The position numbers and the translations under genes were made by a program. The notes under the pieces are model-generated. The model searched no databases. It had not been told where the DNA came from and saw nothing but the letters and a program-made list of their open reading frames with translations. Shown one piece after another: positions 25,655 through 35,343 of a DNA stretch of 64,000 nt (the stretch's first letter is position 1; the number at the start of each line of letters is the position of its first letter). The stretch comes from Rothia nasimurium (GTDB lineage: Bacteria; Actinomycetota; Actinomycetes; Actinomycetales; Micrococcaceae), in NCBI RefSeq assembly GCF_928392795.1, contig NZ_CAKMTJ010000003.1, positions 124,001 through 188,000 of the forward strand, read 5' to 3'.

Positions 25655-26464
25655 ATGCCCGTCGTAACTATGCGCCAGCTTCTCGATTCAGGTGTCCACT
25701 TCGGTCACCAGACCCGCCGCTGGAACCCCAAGATGAAGCGCTTCATCCTCACCGAGCGCAACGGTATCTACATCATCGACCTGCAGCAGTCACTGGCCTT
25801 CATCGACCAGGCTTACGAAGCTGTTAAGGCAACCGTTGCTCACGGCGGCACCGTTCTGTTCGTTGGTACCAAGAAGCAGGCTCAGGAAGCCATCGCTGAG
25901 CAGGCTACCCGCGTGAACATGCCCTACGTTAACCACCGCTGGCTCGGTGGTATGCTCACCAACTTCGCCACCGTTTCAAAGCGCATCGAGCGCATGAAGG
26001 AACTCGAGCAGATCGACTTCGACGACGTCGCAGGCTCACAGTTCACCAAGAAGGAACTGCTGCTTCTGCGTCGCGAGCACGAGAAGCTCGAGAAGACCCT
26101 CGGTGGTATCCGCAACCTCACCAAGGCCCCCTCACTGATCTGGGTTGTTGACACCAAGAAGGAACACCTGGCTGTTGACGAAGCTCAGAAGCTGGGTATC
26201 CCCGTAGTTGCTATCCTCGACACCAACTGCGACCCCGACGAGGTTTCCTTCCCCATCCCCGGCAACGACGACGCAATCCGCTCCGTCAACCTGCTCACCC
26301 GCGTCATCGCGGACGCAGTTGCCGAAGGTCTGCTGGAACGCGAAAACAAGAAGGCCGGCAAGTCAGCTAACGCTTCCGAAGAGCCCATGGCTGAATGGGA
26401 GCGCGAACTGCTCGAGCAGCACGAAGCTGCCAAGGCAGAAGCACCCGCTGAAGAAGCTAAGTAA
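25655..26464 (+). CDS. rpsB: 30S ribosomal protein S2
   Basis: 269 aa, a structural protein of the small subunit. It carries the family start [27 protein letters not shown] (shown here as consecutive conserved blocks), then [24 protein letters not shown] and the C-terminal [13 protein letters not shown] and DAIRSVNLL blocks. An AAGGAG site precedes the ATG. The C-terminal tail is Glu/Ala-rich. tsf follows after a terminator-like hairpin, the conserved rpsB-tsf order. Confidence 0.99.
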   Translation: MPVVTMRQLLDSGVHFGHQTRRWNPKMKRFILTERNGIYIIDLQQSLAFIDQAYEAVKATVAHGGTVLFVGTKKQAQEAIAEQATRVNMPYVNHRWLGGMLTNFATVSKRIERMKELEQIDFDDVAGSQFTKKELLLLRREHEKLEKTLGGIRNLTKAPSLIWVVDTKKEHLAVDEAQKLGIPVVAILDTNCDPDEVSFPIPGNDDAIRSVNLLTRVIADAVAEGLLERENKKAGKSANASEEPMAEWERELLEQHEAAKAEAPAEEAK

Positions 26465-26475
26465 AGCCTCATAAG

Positions 26476-26513
26476 AGAAACGGCACCCGCCCACATTCGG
26501 TGGGTGCCGTTCT
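26476..26513 (+). terminator. Hairpin between rpsB and tsf
   Basis: ACGGCACCC and GGGTGCCGT pair, with an inner CCCAC/GTGGG helix, then TCTC. Weak T-run; probably an attenuator that lowers tsf relative to rpsB. Confidence 0.65.
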
Positions 26514-26587
26514 CACCTCTTCTGCCGAAGATACCGGCAGGAACCCAATAGATTTCCCTAATCTGTTCAAAATATAAGGAGTTCACC

Positions 26588-27418
26588 ATGGCGAACTACA
26601 CCGCAGCCGACATCAAGGCTCTGCGCGAAAAGACCGGCGCAGGCATGCTCGACGTCAAGAAGGCCCTCGACGAGGCCAACGGCGACCAGCAGAAGGCAAT
26701 GGAAATCATCCGCGTTAAGGGCCTCAAGGGCGTCACCAAGCGCGAAGGCCGTGCAACCGCAGAAGGCCTCGTTGCTGCCCGCGTAGAAAACGGCGTCGGC
26801 TTCATGATTGAAGTTAACTCAGAAACCGACTTCGTTGCTAAGTCCGAGCCCTTCATCAAGTTCGGTAACGACGTTCTCGAAGCAGCAGTTGCCGCTAACG
26901 CTTCCACCCTGGAAGAACTCAAGGCAGCTTCTTACGAAGGTAAGACCGTCGACGAGCTCACCACCGAAGCAGGCGCCCTGCTCGGCGAAAAGATCGTTGT
27001 TCGCCGCGTAGCTCGCGTTGAGGGCGAGAACGTTGCAGTTTACCTGCACAAGACCTCCAAGGACCTGCCCGCACAGGTTGGCGTTCTGCTCGCAGTAGCT
27101 GGCGAGAACACCGAGGAAGTTGCTCACGACGTAGCCGTTCACATCGCTGCAATGAGCCCCAAGTACCTCAACTCAGACTCCATCTCAGCTGAGGACATCG
27201 AGGCCGAGAAGCGCGTTGCTGAAGAAACCGCACGCGGCGAAGGCAAGCCCGAGCAGATCATCCCCAAGATCGTTGAAGGTAAGCTCAAGGCTTTCTACAA
27301 GGAAAACACCCTGCTCGACCAGGACTTCGCTAAGGACTCCTCAAAGTCTGTAGCTGCAGTTCTCGAGGAGAACGGTGCAACCGCAACCGCTTTCGAGCGT
27401 TTCCGCGTCGGCGCCTAA
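26588..27418 (+). CDS. tsf: Translation elongation factor Ts
   Basis: 276 aa nucleotide-exchange factor for EF-Tu. The N-terminal UBA-like domain (ADIKALREKTGAGMLDVKKAL) and the signature VNSETDFVAKSEPF in the core are diagnostic, followed by HIAAMSPKYL and the C-terminal module. AAGGAG lies just before the ATG. A strong terminator follows the gene. Confidence 0.99.
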   Translation: MANYTAADIKALREKTGAGMLDVKKALDEANGDQQKAMEIIRVKGLKGVTKREGRATAEGLVAARVENGVGFMIEVNSETDFVAKSEPFIKFGNDVLEAAVAANASTLEELKAASYEGKTVDELTTEAGALLGEKIVVRRVARVEGENVAVYLHKTSKDLPAQVGVLLAVAGENTEEVAHDVAVHIAAMSPKYLNSDSISAEDIEAEKRVAEETARGEGKPEQIIPKIVEGKLKAFYKENTLLDQDFAKDSSKSVAAVLEENGATATAFERFRVGA

Positions 27419-27460
27419 TACTCGTCAGGTGTGATTGAGCACCAAAAAAGCTCATAGCTC

Positions 27461-27489
27461 AGGGGAGCCCCGCACAGGGGCTCCCCTTT
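27461..27489 (+). terminator. Rho-independent terminator of tsf
   Basis: AGGGGAGCCCC / GGGGCTCCCCT, an 11-bp perfect stem with a 5-nt loop, followed by TT. Confidence 0.85.
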
Positions 27490-27559
27490 GCCGTATGCTA
27501 GAAACAAAGCGCGCAAGGGATGCCGCAAAAAATTTTTGACCTTTTTCAGGAGGGCCACC

Positions 27560-28300
27560 ATGGCAGAGTCAACCCAAACCATCCACCGCGACGATACCGG
27601 CCGCCGCCGCGTCCTACTCAAGCTCTCCGGCGAGGTCTTCGGCGGCGGTGAAGTTGGTATCTCCACCGAGGTCGTCCGCGGCATCGCAGAACAGATCGCC
27701 TCGACCATCGGTCGAGTCGAAGTCGCAGTCGTTGTTGGTGGCGGCAACTTCTTCCGCGGCGCAGAGCTCTCAGAGGCCGGCATGGACCGTTCCCGCGCCG
27801 ACAATATCGGCATGCTCGGCACCGTCATGAACTCTCTTGCCCTGCAGGACTTCCTTGAGCAGGCCGGCATCGACACCCGCGTTCAGTCTGCCATCTCCAT
27901 GCAGCAGGTCGCAGAAAACTACATCCCCCGCCGCGCTATCCGCCACATGCAAAAAGACCGCGTCGTCATCTTTGGTGCTGGCGCAGGTCTGCCCTACTTC
28001 TCCACCGATACCGTCTCAGCCCAGCGCGCCCTCGAAATCCACGCTGACGAGGTCCTCGTCGCCAAGAACGGCGTGGACGGCATCTACACCGCCGACCCCA
28101 ACAAGGACCCCAACGCCGAGCGCCTCTACAAGCTCACCTACGACGAGGCCCTCAAGCGCAACATCCGCGTCATGGACCAGACCGCCTTCTCCCTCTGCAA
28201 GGACAACAACGTCACCATGCGCGTCTTCGGTATGCAGGGAGAGGGAAATGTGGCTCGCGCAATTTTAGGTGAAGAGATCGGCACTCTGGTCACTGCCTAA
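27560..28300 (+). CDS. pyrH: Uridylate kinase
   Basis: 246-aa hexameric UMP kinase of the amino-acid kinase fold. It has [12 protein letters not shown] (phosphate loop), [29 protein letters not shown] (UMP site), and the C-terminal [20 protein letters not shown] use ATG 27560, which follows AGGAGGG; an upstream open extension of 24 codons crosses the terminator region. frr follows in the usual pyrH-frr order. Confidence 0.98.
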   Translation: MAESTQTIHRDDTGRRRVLLKLSGEVFGGGEVGISTEVVRGIAEQIASTIGRVEVAVVVGGGNFFRGAELSEAGMDRSRADNIGMLGTVMNSLALQDFLEQAGIDTRVQSAISMQQVAENYIPRRAIRHMQKDRVVIFGAGAGLPYFSTDTVSAQRALEIHADEVLVAKNGVDGIYTADPNKDPNAERLYKLTYDEALKRNIRVMDQTAFSLCKDNNVTMRVFGMQGEGNVARAILGEEIGTLVTA

Positions 28301-28381
28301 AGGCTCCAAGACCACTAGACTAGATAGAGACTACCTATACAGCGCCCACTGACGGGCACAACCCTAAAGGACTAACAACAG

Positions 28382-28939
28382 ATGGTTGAAGAAACCCTGC
28401 TCGAAGCCGGCGAAAAGATGGACAAGTCCGTCGAGGCCCTCAAGAACGAATTTGCCTCAATCCGCACCGGACGCGCCAACCCCGCCCTCTTCGCAAACCT
28501 CACCGCAGACTACTACGGTGCACCCACCCCCCTGCAGCAGCTGGCGTCCTTCCAGACCCCCGAAGCTCGCACCGTCCTGATTACCCCCTACGACAAGAGC
28601 GCCCTGGGTGCCATTGAAAAGGCAATCCGCGACTCCGACCTCGGTGCTAACCCCGCCAACGACGGCAACGTCGTGCGCGTTGTCATGCCCGAAATGACCG
28701 AAGAGCGCCGCAAGGAATACATCAAGATGGCAGGCCACAAGGCCGAAGAAGGCCGCGTTGCTGTGCGCAACACCCGCCGCCACGCCAAGACCGCTCTCGA
28801 CAAGCTGGTCAAGGACGGCGAAATCGGTGAGGACGAGGGCGCACGCGGTGAAAAGGAACTCGACGCCCTGACTAAGAAGCACATCGACACCGTTGATGCG
28901 CTGCTGAAGTCCAAGGAAGCTGAACTGCTCGAGGTCTAA
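28382..28939 (+). CDS. frr: Ribosome recycling factor
   Basis: 185-aa factor that with EF-G splits post-termination ribosomes. Family signatures are visible: KMDKSVEALKNEFASIRTGRA at the N-terminus, YYGAPTPLQQLASF, and the C-terminal long helix ending KHIDTVDALLKSKEAELLEV. cdsA starts 6 bp after the stop, so the two are co-transcribed. Confidence 0.98.
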   Translation: MVEETLLEAGEKMDKSVEALKNEFASIRTGRANPALFANLTADYYGAPTPLQQLASFQTPEARTVLITPYDKSALGAIEKAIRDSDLGANPANDGNVVRVVMPEMTEERRKEYIKMAGHKAEEGRVAVRNTRRHAKTALDKLVKDGEIGEDEGARGEKELDALTKKHIDTVDALLKSKEAELLEV

Positions 28940-28945
28940 ATCCGA

Positions 28946-29791
28946 ATGACTGTTCAATCTCAAGAACAGCCGCCCCAGGCCTCTAAAGCCGGCAGGAACC
29001 TACCCGCCGCCATCACCGTCGGCCTCGTGCTGGGCGCGTTGCTGGCGGTGGGTTTGTTTTTCGTCCCTCTTATTCTTGTGTTCCTGGCGGCTGCTGCCGT
29101 GTCGGTAGGTACCTGGGAGGTCTGCCACGGGCTCAACCAGAAACGCGGCATGGGAATCCCCGTTATTCCTGCCGTTGCAACAGCCTTTGTCATGCCCTTT
29201 GCCGCCTACTACGGGGGCGGGTCCTGGCTAATTTTTACCGTGGTCGCCTCGATTCTGGTGCTGATTGGCTGGCGTATCGTAGGGCACCGCGACGGCATGA
29301 TTATGTCGATTATGGGCTCCATCTTCGTGATGTCCTGGGTGCCTTTCATGATTTCCCTGGCCCTGTTGCTCTACCGCGAAGAATCGGGCCCCGGTAAGGT
29401 GCTCATGATTCTGCTCATGGCTATCGGCAACGACACCTGGGGCTACATCGCCGGCGTGAAATGGGGCAAGACCCCCATGGCCCCCAAAATCTCCCCCAAG
29501 AAAACCTGGGAGGGCTTTGCCGGGTCGATGGTGGGCTCGATTATCGTGGGCATCATCTGTTCGCTCTTCATCGGTGACCCCTGGTGGTACGGCCTGGTTG
29601 TGGCGATTTTCCTGGTCGTAGCTTCAACAGCGGGCGACCTGGGGGAGTCCATGGTCAAACGTGAAATCGGCATCAAAGATATGTCGAATATTCTGCCCGG
29701 CCACGGTGGCGTGATGGACCGCCTGGATTCCATCGTGTTCGCTATCGCCATCGGCTACGTGATTTTCTCGGTACTCTCAGCTCTCTTCTAA
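28946..29791 (+). CDS. cdsA: Phosphatidate cytidylyltransferase
   Basis: 281-aa membrane enzyme making CDP-diacylglycerol from phosphatidate and CTP. About eight hydrophobic segments are visible. The C-terminal signature is complete: SPKKTWEGFAGSMVGS, GDLGESMVKREIGIKD and the closing ILPGHGGVMDRLDS, which carries the metal-binding Asp. The first 25 residues are a hydrophilic N-terminal tail. It sits between frr and the DivIVA-like gene. Confidence 0.97.
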   Translation: MTVQSQEQPPQASKAGRNLPAAITVGLVLGALLAVGLFFVPLILVFLAAAAVSVGTWEVCHGLNQKRGMGIPVIPAVATAFVMPFAAYYGGGSWLIFTVVASILVLIGWRIVGHRDGMIMSIMGSIFVMSWVPFMISLALLLYREESGPGKVLMILLMAIGNDTWGYIAGVKWGKTPMAPKISPKKTWEGFAGSMVGSIIVGIICSLFIGDPWWYGLVVAIFLVVASTAGDLGESMVKREIGIKDMSNILPGHGGVMDRLDSIVFAIAIGYVIFSVLSALF

Positions 29792-29824
29792 GAGGCAGAG
29801 GGCTGTCAGATATTTGGAGGCTCA

Positions 29825-30427
29825 ATGAAACATCAGGCTGAATCTTCCGGTGAATTCCGCCGGGTTAGTTCCCACGAGAAGGGGTACTCGGTAGCTGCTG
29901 TAGATTCCTTCTTCACCCGCCTAGCCGACGACTATGAATTGATGCTTTCCGGCGCAGAGCTGGGCAAGGACATACATACCTCCCGGACGGTGCGTGAAGC
30001 CATCTTTGAGGGGGAGAGCGGGGGCTATGACCCGCAGGACGTCGATGCTGCCCTCGACAAGGTTGAAGACCGCTTCTGCGAGCTGGAACGCCACCTGTAC
30101 GTGCAGCGCTACGGGCAGGGGACCTGGGACCAGGCTGTGCAGGAACTTGAGGACCTTTTGCGCGGACGCCTGGAACGCCCCGCCGGCCAGCGTTTCCGTA
30201 GGCCCTCCAAGCGTCTCACCAAGGGCTACTTCGTGAAAGAAGTTGATGCCCTCTGCGAGCGCCTCTTGGCCCACCTTGAGGGGGCGGACGTCCTCGGCCC
30301 CGCCGATGTTAGGTCGGCTGCTTTTAGCCCGGCAACGGGGGACCTCAGCTATGAGGAAACCCAGGTCGATGCCTTCTTGGACAGGGCTATTGAGTATCTG
30401 AACGATACGGCTGCTTCCAGCAGCTAG
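29825..30427 (+). CDS. DivIVA-domain protein
   Basis: 200 aa. Two copies of a DivIVA-type lead motif are present: FRRVSSHEKGYSVAAVDSFF at about residue 11 and FRRPSKRLTKGYFVKEVDALC at about 125, each followed by a coiled helix. This resembles the small DivIVA-domain proteins that sit beside cdsA in Micrococcaceae. A role in pole or septum organisation is possible but unproven. A perfect bidirectional terminator follows. Confidence 0.8.
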   Translation: MKHQAESSGEFRRVSSHEKGYSVAAVDSFFTRLADDYELMLSGAELGKDIHTSRTVREAIFEGESGGYDPQDVDAALDKVEDRFCELERHLYVQRYGQGTWDQAVQELEDLLRGRLERPAGQRFRRPSKRLTKGYFVKEVDALCERLLAHLEGADVLGPADVRSAAFSPATGDLSYEETQVDAFLDRAIEYLNDTAASSS

Positions 30428-30438
30428 GACTACTTGAT

Positions 30439-30479
30439 AGGTGGACCACCCGAAATATTTCGGGTGGTCCACCTTTTTT
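30439..30479. terminator. Rho-independent terminator
   Basis: AGGTGGACCACCCGAAA and TTTCGGGTGGTCCACCT form a perfect 17-bp stem, followed by TTTTT. Confidence 0.95.
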
Positions 30480-30547
30480 AGTCTAGATACTTGTATGTAA
30501 TGTAGATTACACGCTAATGTGTGTTGAGTTACACAAAGGAGGTAGTG

Positions 30548-30919
30548 ATGGCACACGCATCACCAGAATCTCACCAGCCTCTAATCGACGCTGAGCACGT
30601 TGATTTCAAGGCAGCTCAGAATAGCGGTGAGTTTAAAGAGCTTCGCGCAACCCACAGGTCTTTCGTCTTCCCCATGACCGTGGCCTTCTTGGTCTGGTAC
30701 CTGCTGTATGTGATTCTGGCGGTGTATGCCCCCGGCTTCATGGCAACCAAGGTGCTGGGCAATGTCAATATCGGCATCATCTTCGGTCTCTTGCAGTTCG
30801 TTACCACCTTCACTATCACTGGCTGGTATGTAGCTTTCGCTAACCGCAAGCTTGACCCCCGTGCAGCTAGCCTGCGCAGCGACATTGAATCCGGCAACTA
30901 CGCCCACAAGGCTCACTAA
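30548..30919 (+). CDS. DUF485 membrane protein
   Basis: 123 aa with two hydrophobic segments (about 43-62 and 76-98) separated by a short loop and the FKELRATHRSF and FANRKLDP motifs of DUF485. Such proteins are encoded beside acetate/SSS symporters (YjcH type) and are thought to be small partners of them. ATG 30548 has AAAGGAGG upstream. The symporter gene starts 14 bp after the stop. Confidence 0.88.
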   Translation: MAHASPESHQPLIDAEHVDFKAAQNSGEFKELRATHRSFVFPMTVAFLVWYLLYVILAVYAPGFMATKVLGNVNIGIIFGLLQFVTTFTITGWYVAFANRKLDPRAASLRSDIESGNYAHKAH

Positions 30920-30933
30920 GGGGTGAACTTTTC

Positions 30934-32556
30934 ATGACGACTACAGGAACCCTCCTCGCGGCTGAAGCTAGCACCCAGAACGTGGGTACCCCCTGGGTAA
31001 ACATGGCCGTATTCGGTGCCTTCGTGCTGGCCACCATGGTGGTGGTGCTTCGCGCCTCTAAGAACAACAAGACCGCAGCTGACTACTATGCCGGTGGCCG
31101 CTCCTTTAGCGGTACCCAGAACGGTCTGGCTATCGCGGGTGACTACCTCTCGGCAGCCTCCTTCCTCGGTATTGTGGGTGCTATCGCCCTGCAGGGGTAT
31201 GACGGCTTCCTCTACTCCATCGGCTTCCTGGTTGCCTGGCTGGTAGCCCTGCTGCTGGTGGCTGAGCCCCTGCGTAACACAGGTAAGTTCACCATGGCAG
31301 ATGTGCTCTCCTTCCGTCTGCGTCAGCGCCCCGTCCGAATTGCTGCCTGTATCTCAACCCTGGCTGTTACCCTCTTCTACCTGCTGGCCCAGATGGCCGG
31401 TGCAGGTGCCCTGGTTTCCCTGCTGATGGGAATTAGCTCCAAGGCTGGCCAGTCGCTGGTCATCATCATCGTGGGCGTACTTATGATCGTCTACGTTCTG
31501 ATCGGCGGTATGAAGGGTACCACCTGGGTGCAAATTATCAAGGCTGTTCTGCTGGTCTCTGGCGTCGCTATTATGACCATCTGGATTCTGGCAATCTACG
31601 GCTTCAACTTCTCCGCCATGCTCGGTTCGGCGGTTGAAACCTCCGGTAACCCGGCTATTCTTGAGCCCGGCCTCAAGTACGGCCTGAATGACCTGACCAA
31701 GCTGGACTTTATCTCTCTCTCCCTGGCTCTGGTTTTTGGTGCAGCTGGCCTGCCTCACGTTCTGATGCGCTTCTACACCGTTCCCACAGCTAAGGAAGCG
31801 CGTAAGTCGGTGGTCTGGGCTATCGTGCTGATTGGCCTCTTCTACCTCTTCACCCTGGTGCTGGGCTTCGGCGCTGCAGCTCTGGTGGGTGCGGACGCCA
31901 TTACGGCAGCTCCCGGTGGTGTGAACTCGGCTGCTCCTCTGCTCGCCTTTGAACTGGGTGGTTCCCTGCTCATGGGTGTGATTGCTGCCGTTGCTTTCGC
32001 AACTATCCTGGCTGTGGTGGCGGGTCTTGCTATCACCGCGTCCGCCTCTTTTGCCCACGATATCTACACCAACGTTATCTGCAAGGGCAACGCTGACCCC
32101 GCCAAGGAAATCCGCGTAGCAAAAACCACCGTGGTTGTTATTGGCCTGCTGTCCATTGCAGGTGGTATCGGCGCTCAGGGGCAGAACGTAGCCTTCCTGG
32201 TGGCTCTGGCTTTCGCGGTAGCTGCCTCGGCTAACCTGCCCACCATCGTCTACTCCCTCTTCTGGAAGGGCTTCAAGACCCGCGGTGCCCTCTGGTCTAT
32301 GTACGGTGGTCTGGGCATCTCGGTGATCCTGATTATCTTCTCCCCGGTGATGTCCGGTGCTGAGACCTCTATGATTCCCGGTGCTGACTTTGCCTGGTTC
32401 CCCCTGGCTAACCCCGGTATCGTAGCGATTCCTGCAGCCTTCCTGCTGGGCTTCCTGGGCTCACTCGGTGGCGATAAGGAAGATGAGATCAAGCAGGCTG
32501 AGATGGAAGTTCGCTCTCTTACCGGTGTTGGAGCCGAAGGAGCTATCGACCACTAA
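30934..32556 (+). CDS. actP: Cation/acetate symporter (SSS family)
   Basis: 540 aa, about 13 hydrophobic segments. ADYYAGGRSFSGTQNGLAIAGDYLSAASFLG near residue 50 (seen as the conserved SSS block) and LPHVLMRFYTV around 270 are typical of ActP/YjcG acetate permeases. Paired with the DUF485 gene upstream as in other genomes. The function is uptake of acetate or other short monocarboxylates with sodium; acetate is the most likely substrate but not proven here. Confidence 0.9.
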   Translation: MTTTGTLLAAEASTQNVGTPWVNMAVFGAFVLATMVVVLRASKNNKTAADYYAGGRSFSGTQNGLAIAGDYLSAASFLGIVGAIALQGYDGFLYSIGFLVAWLVALLLVAEPLRNTGKFTMADVLSFRLRQRPVRIAACISTLAVTLFYLLAQMAGAGALVSLLMGISSKAGQSLVIIIVGVLMIVYVLIGGMKGTTWVQIIKAVLLVSGVAIMTIWILAIYGFNFSAMLGSAVETSGNPAILEPGLKYGLNDLTKLDFISLSLALVFGAAGLPHVLMRFYTVPTAKEARKSVVWAIVLIGLFYLFTLVLGFGAAALVGADAITAAPGGVNSAAPLLAFELGGSLLMGVIAAVAFATILAVVAGLAITASASFAHDIYTNVICKGNADPAKEIRVAKTTVVVIGLLSIAGGIGAQGQNVAFLVALAFAVAASANLPTIVYSLFWKGFKTRGALWSMYGGLGISVILIIFSPVMSGAETSMIPGADFAWFPLANPGIVAIPAAFLLGFLGSLGGDKEDEIKQAEMEVRSLTGVGAEGAIDH

Positions 32557-32580
32557 GAGCCGGTAGGCTGGCGCCCGCTG

Positions 32581-32633
32581 TAAACCCCCATCGCTGGCAG
32601 CCCATAGTAGGGCTGGTTGGCGGTGGGGGTTTA
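32581..32633 (+). terminator. Terminator-like stem-loop after actP
   Basis: TAAACCCCCA and TGGGGGTTTA pair perfectly around an inner CAGCCC/GGGCTG hairpin. Confidence 0.75.
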
Positions 32634-32788
32634 CTGTGTGGTGAGGTAGGGGTGCTTTGGTATAACACAGGGGGATAGTAAGCCAACACACTTGTAGCTT
32701 GCTTAGCTTTATCTTGGAATTTGATATAAACTAGAAGCACACTGAACAATTCGGGCTCATCCCCGTAACCCTATGAAAGAAGGAAAAC

Positions 32789-33055
32789 ATGTCAATTTTC
32801 GGTTGGATTATCATTGGTCTCCTCGCAGGTGCTATCGCAAAGCTGATTATGCCCGGTAAGCAGGGCGGCGGCATCCTGGTTACCATGGTGCTCGGTATCG
32901 TAGGTGCTATGCTCGGTGGCTGGCTCGGTTCCTTCCTGCCCTTCCTCTCAGATGGTATGAGCGGCGGTGTCGGTATTGGTACCCTCTTCACCGCAGTTGT
33001 AGGCTCCCTGCTGGTCCTCTGGATCTACGGTGCCATCACCAAGAACAAGGCCTAA
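32789..33055 (+). CDS. GlsB/YeaQ/YmgE-type stress-response membrane protein
   Basis: 88 aa with three hydrophobic glycine-rich helices. It has the family opening GWIIIGLLAGAIAKLIMPG and the middle ILVTMVLGIVGAMLGGWLG. Family members are small inner-membrane proteins induced by stress; the molecular role is unknown. TATAAA at about 32723-32728 may be the -10. AGAAAGGA precedes the ATG. A terminator follows, so it is monocistronic. Confidence 0.9.
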   Translation: MSIFGWIIIGLLAGAIAKLIMPGKQGGGILVTMVLGIVGAMLGGWLGSFLPFLSDGMSGGVGIGTLFTAVVGSLLVLWIYGAITKNKA

Positions 33056-33082
33056 GCCCTAGCGGCCTAGCCCTAAGCACTC

Positions 33083-33136
33083 AAGCCCCGGCGGGCGTCC
33101 GTCCTTACCCAAGGACAAGACACCCGCCGGGGCTTT
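33083..33136 (+). terminator. Rho-independent terminator
   Basis: AAGCCCCGGCGGG / CCCGCCGGGGCTT, 13-bp perfect outer stem with an inner GTCCTT/AAGGAC hairpin, then T. Confidence 0.9.
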
Positions 33137-33241
33137 GTGCTACCCGCGTGTGCAAAAGAACACCGCTCCCTCAACCAGGTGGGCGGACGCCGGCGGTAGG
33201 GTAGTGGGGCACCACAAGAACACCGGCAGGTAGGGACCTTC

Positions 33242-35092
33242 ATGAAAAGCATCGCCAGAATCGTTAGAGCCACAAAAGAGCTATGGCCCTACTTCGTAGG
33301 AATCATCATCTGTGCGGTACTTACCAGCGCAACCTCCCTGCTGGCTCCCTTCATTATTTCGGGGGCAACCGATGCCGTTGTGGGGCACCTGAACGGTTCA
33401 GCCCCCACCACCGGCACAGCCATAGCCTGGTTCGCGGTTGCCTACCTGGCAGCCCAGCTGGTGAGCGTGCTGACCACTAACATCGGGGGCTATATCGGTG
33501 ATGTGATGAGCCAGCGCATGCGTACTATCCTGTCGGTGCGCTACTACGAGAAACTGCTCTCCCTGCCCCTGTCCTACTTCGATACCGAGCTGACCGGCAC
33601 CATTATCGCCCGCCTCAACCGCTCCATCACCGAAGTCACCAACTTCGTGAAGACCATGAGCAACACCTTCATCTCCCTGGTGCTCACCACGGTCTCGGTG
33701 ATTGTGATTAGCTCCATCTACTACTGGCCCCTGGGGTTGCTGCTCATTATTATCTTCCCGGTCTACTTCTGGCTCACCAGCAAAACCAGCGAAAAATGGC
33801 AGGTCTGGGAAGGCGAGAAGAACGAGAATATCGACATTGCGTCCGGCCGCTTTGCTGAAGTTATCGGGCAGATTCGCGTAGTAAAGTCCTTCGGCCGCGA
33901 GCGCCGAGAACTCACTGATTTCGGTGGCCGTTTCGAAAAGACCATCGGGCTCACCCGCGCCCAGTCTAAGTTCTGGCACACTATGGACGTTGCCCGCCTC
34001 TCCTTCCTCAACCTCATCTTCTTCGCCCTCTACCTGCTGATTTTCCTGCGCACCCTGGCCGGGGACTTCACCATCGGCGACATGGTGCTGCTCATTCAGC
34101 TTCTGGCCATGGCGGTAGCTCCCATCAATTCGCTCTCCTGGATTGTCGACACCGCCCAGCGCGCTATTGCCGGTTCTAAGGACTACTTCGAGGTCATGGA
34201 ACGGCAGTCAGACGCCCGAGCCCTGGCCATTACCGCCGGGGCTGCCGGGGTGCGTCCGGACTCCGCTACAAAAACCGCTACTGACGCCGCTGCCGCCAGC
34301 CTCACCGCTGAACCCGGGGCCGAACTCGTCCGCTTTGAGGGCGTGACCTTTGGCTATGAGGGCGAAGCAGATGTGCTGCACGGGATTAATCTGGCGGTGA
34401 ATCGCGGTGAGCGTATTGCCTTTGTGGGGGAGTCCGGCGGGGGGAAATCAACCCTCATGGCCCTACTCGAAGGTCTCTATGACCCGCGCGAAGGCCGCGT
34501 GCTGGTGGACGGCATGGATATTGCCGGTAGCGATCTGGCCAAGGTACGCTCGCTGATCGGCATGGTCTTCCAGGACGCCTCACTCTTCTCGGGTACCATT
34601 GCCGAGAATATTGCCTACGGCCGCCCCGACGCTACCCGGGAGCAAATCATCGAGGCCGCCACTAAGGCGAACGCCCACGATTTCATCTCGAAGTTTGCGG
34701 ACGGCTACGAGTCGCTCATCGGCGAGCGCGGCCTGAAGCTCTCAGGCGGCCAGAAGCAGCGTATTGCTATTGCCCGGGCCATGCTCAAGGACGCTCCGAT
34801 TCTAATTCTTGACGAGGCTACCAGCGCCCTGGACACTAAGGCCGAGCGGGCTGTACAGAAGGGACTGGAAGAGCTGATGGAGGGCCGAACCTCCCTCATC
34901 ATTGCCCACCGTCTCTCGACCATCGCAACGGTGGACCGTATCGTCACCCTCAAGGAGGGGCGGATTGACGAGGTGGGCAGCCCTGCTGAGCTGGCGGCCT
35001 CCGGCGGTATCTATGCCGAATTGCTGGGCCTGCAGAATAGCGGCGGTAAGGCTAGCAAGAAGAAGCTGCAGAGCTTCGACATCGTCGGCTAG
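33242..35092 (+). CDS. ABC transporter, fused permease and ATPase (exporter type)
   Basis: 616 aa, half-size type-IV exporter. The membrane domain (about 1-310) has six hydrophobic segments and coupling motifs such as LSLPLSYFDTELTGTIIARLNR. A variable Ala/Thr/Asp-rich linker (about 325-358) precedes the ATPase with Walker A GESGGGKST, Q-loop GMVFQDASLFSG, signature LSGGQKQR, Walker B ILILDEATSALD and H-loop IIAHRLST. It would work as a homodimer since no partner gene is nearby. The substrate is not predictable. A long palindrome follows the stop. Confidence 0.92.
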   Translation: MKSIARIVRATKELWPYFVGIIICAVLTSATSLLAPFIISGATDAVVGHLNGSAPTTGTAIAWFAVAYLAAQLVSVLTTNIGGYIGDVMSQRMRTILSVRYYEKLLSLPLSYFDTELTGTIIARLNRSITEVTNFVKTMSNTFISLVLTTVSVIVISSIYYWPLGLLLIIIFPVYFWLTSKTSEKWQVWEGEKNENIDIASGRFAEVIGQIRVVKSFGRERRELTDFGGRFEKTIGLTRAQSKFWHTMDVARLSFLNLIFFALYLLIFLRTLAGDFTIGDMVLLIQLLAMAVAPINSLSWIVDTAQRAIAGSKDYFEVMERQSDARALAITAGAAGVRPDSATKTATDAAAASLTAEPGAELVRFEGVTFGYEGEADVLHGINLAVNRGERIAFVGESGGGKSTLMALLEGLYDPREGRVLVDGMDIAGSDLAKVRSLIGMVFQDASLFSGTIAENIAYGRPDATREQIIEAATKANAHDFISKFADGYESLIGERGLKLSGGQKQRIAIARAMLKDAPILILDEATSALDTKAERAVQKGLEELMEGRTSLIIAHRLSTIATVDRIVTLKEGRIDEVGSPAELAASGGIYAELLGLQNSGGKASKKKLQSFDIVG

Positions 35093-35096
35093 CAGG

Positions 35097-35163
35097 GTAG
35101 GTACCATCTAGGTCAGAAATGACCATCAACTAGGTGGGTTTTTCTGACCTAGATGGTACCTAC
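35097..35163. repeat. Palindromic repeat B, copy 1
   Basis: Arms 35097-35119 and 35141-35163 are perfectly complementary over 23 bp (GTAGGTACCATCTAGGTCAG at the left end) with a 21-nt loop. A second copy lies at 49450-49515. Both directly follow a plus-strand stop codon. Confidence 0.9.
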
Positions 35164-35183
35164 CGGGGTGTAAAACTTAAGGT

Positions 35184-35339
35184 ATGAAGAAAACCACCCT
35201 CACCACCTTAGCCAGTGGGCTGGCCCTTGCCACCGCCGGGCACTTCGCCTTTTGGGGCTACCGCTACCTGACAACCGATCCCGCCCGTCGCTCCTGGACG
35301 ATTTTGCTAGGACCGGCCCGACACCTTACCGGAAAATAG
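35184..35339 (+). CDS. Small membrane-associated protein (51 aa)
   Basis: A short reading frame ATG 35184 to TAG, with TTAAGG just upstream. The product begins MKKTTLTTLASGLALATAGH, then FAFWGYRYLTTDPARRSWT and ends LLGPARHLTGK: a single hydrophobic segment and a basic tail. The stop is 4 bp before the dxr start, so it is probably co-transcribed with dxr. No family is recognised. Coding bias (C/G-ending codons) and position support it as real. Confidence 0.55.
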   Translation: MKKTTLTTLASGLALATAGHFAFWGYRYLTTDPARRSWTILLGPARHLTGK

Positions 35340-35343
35340 AATC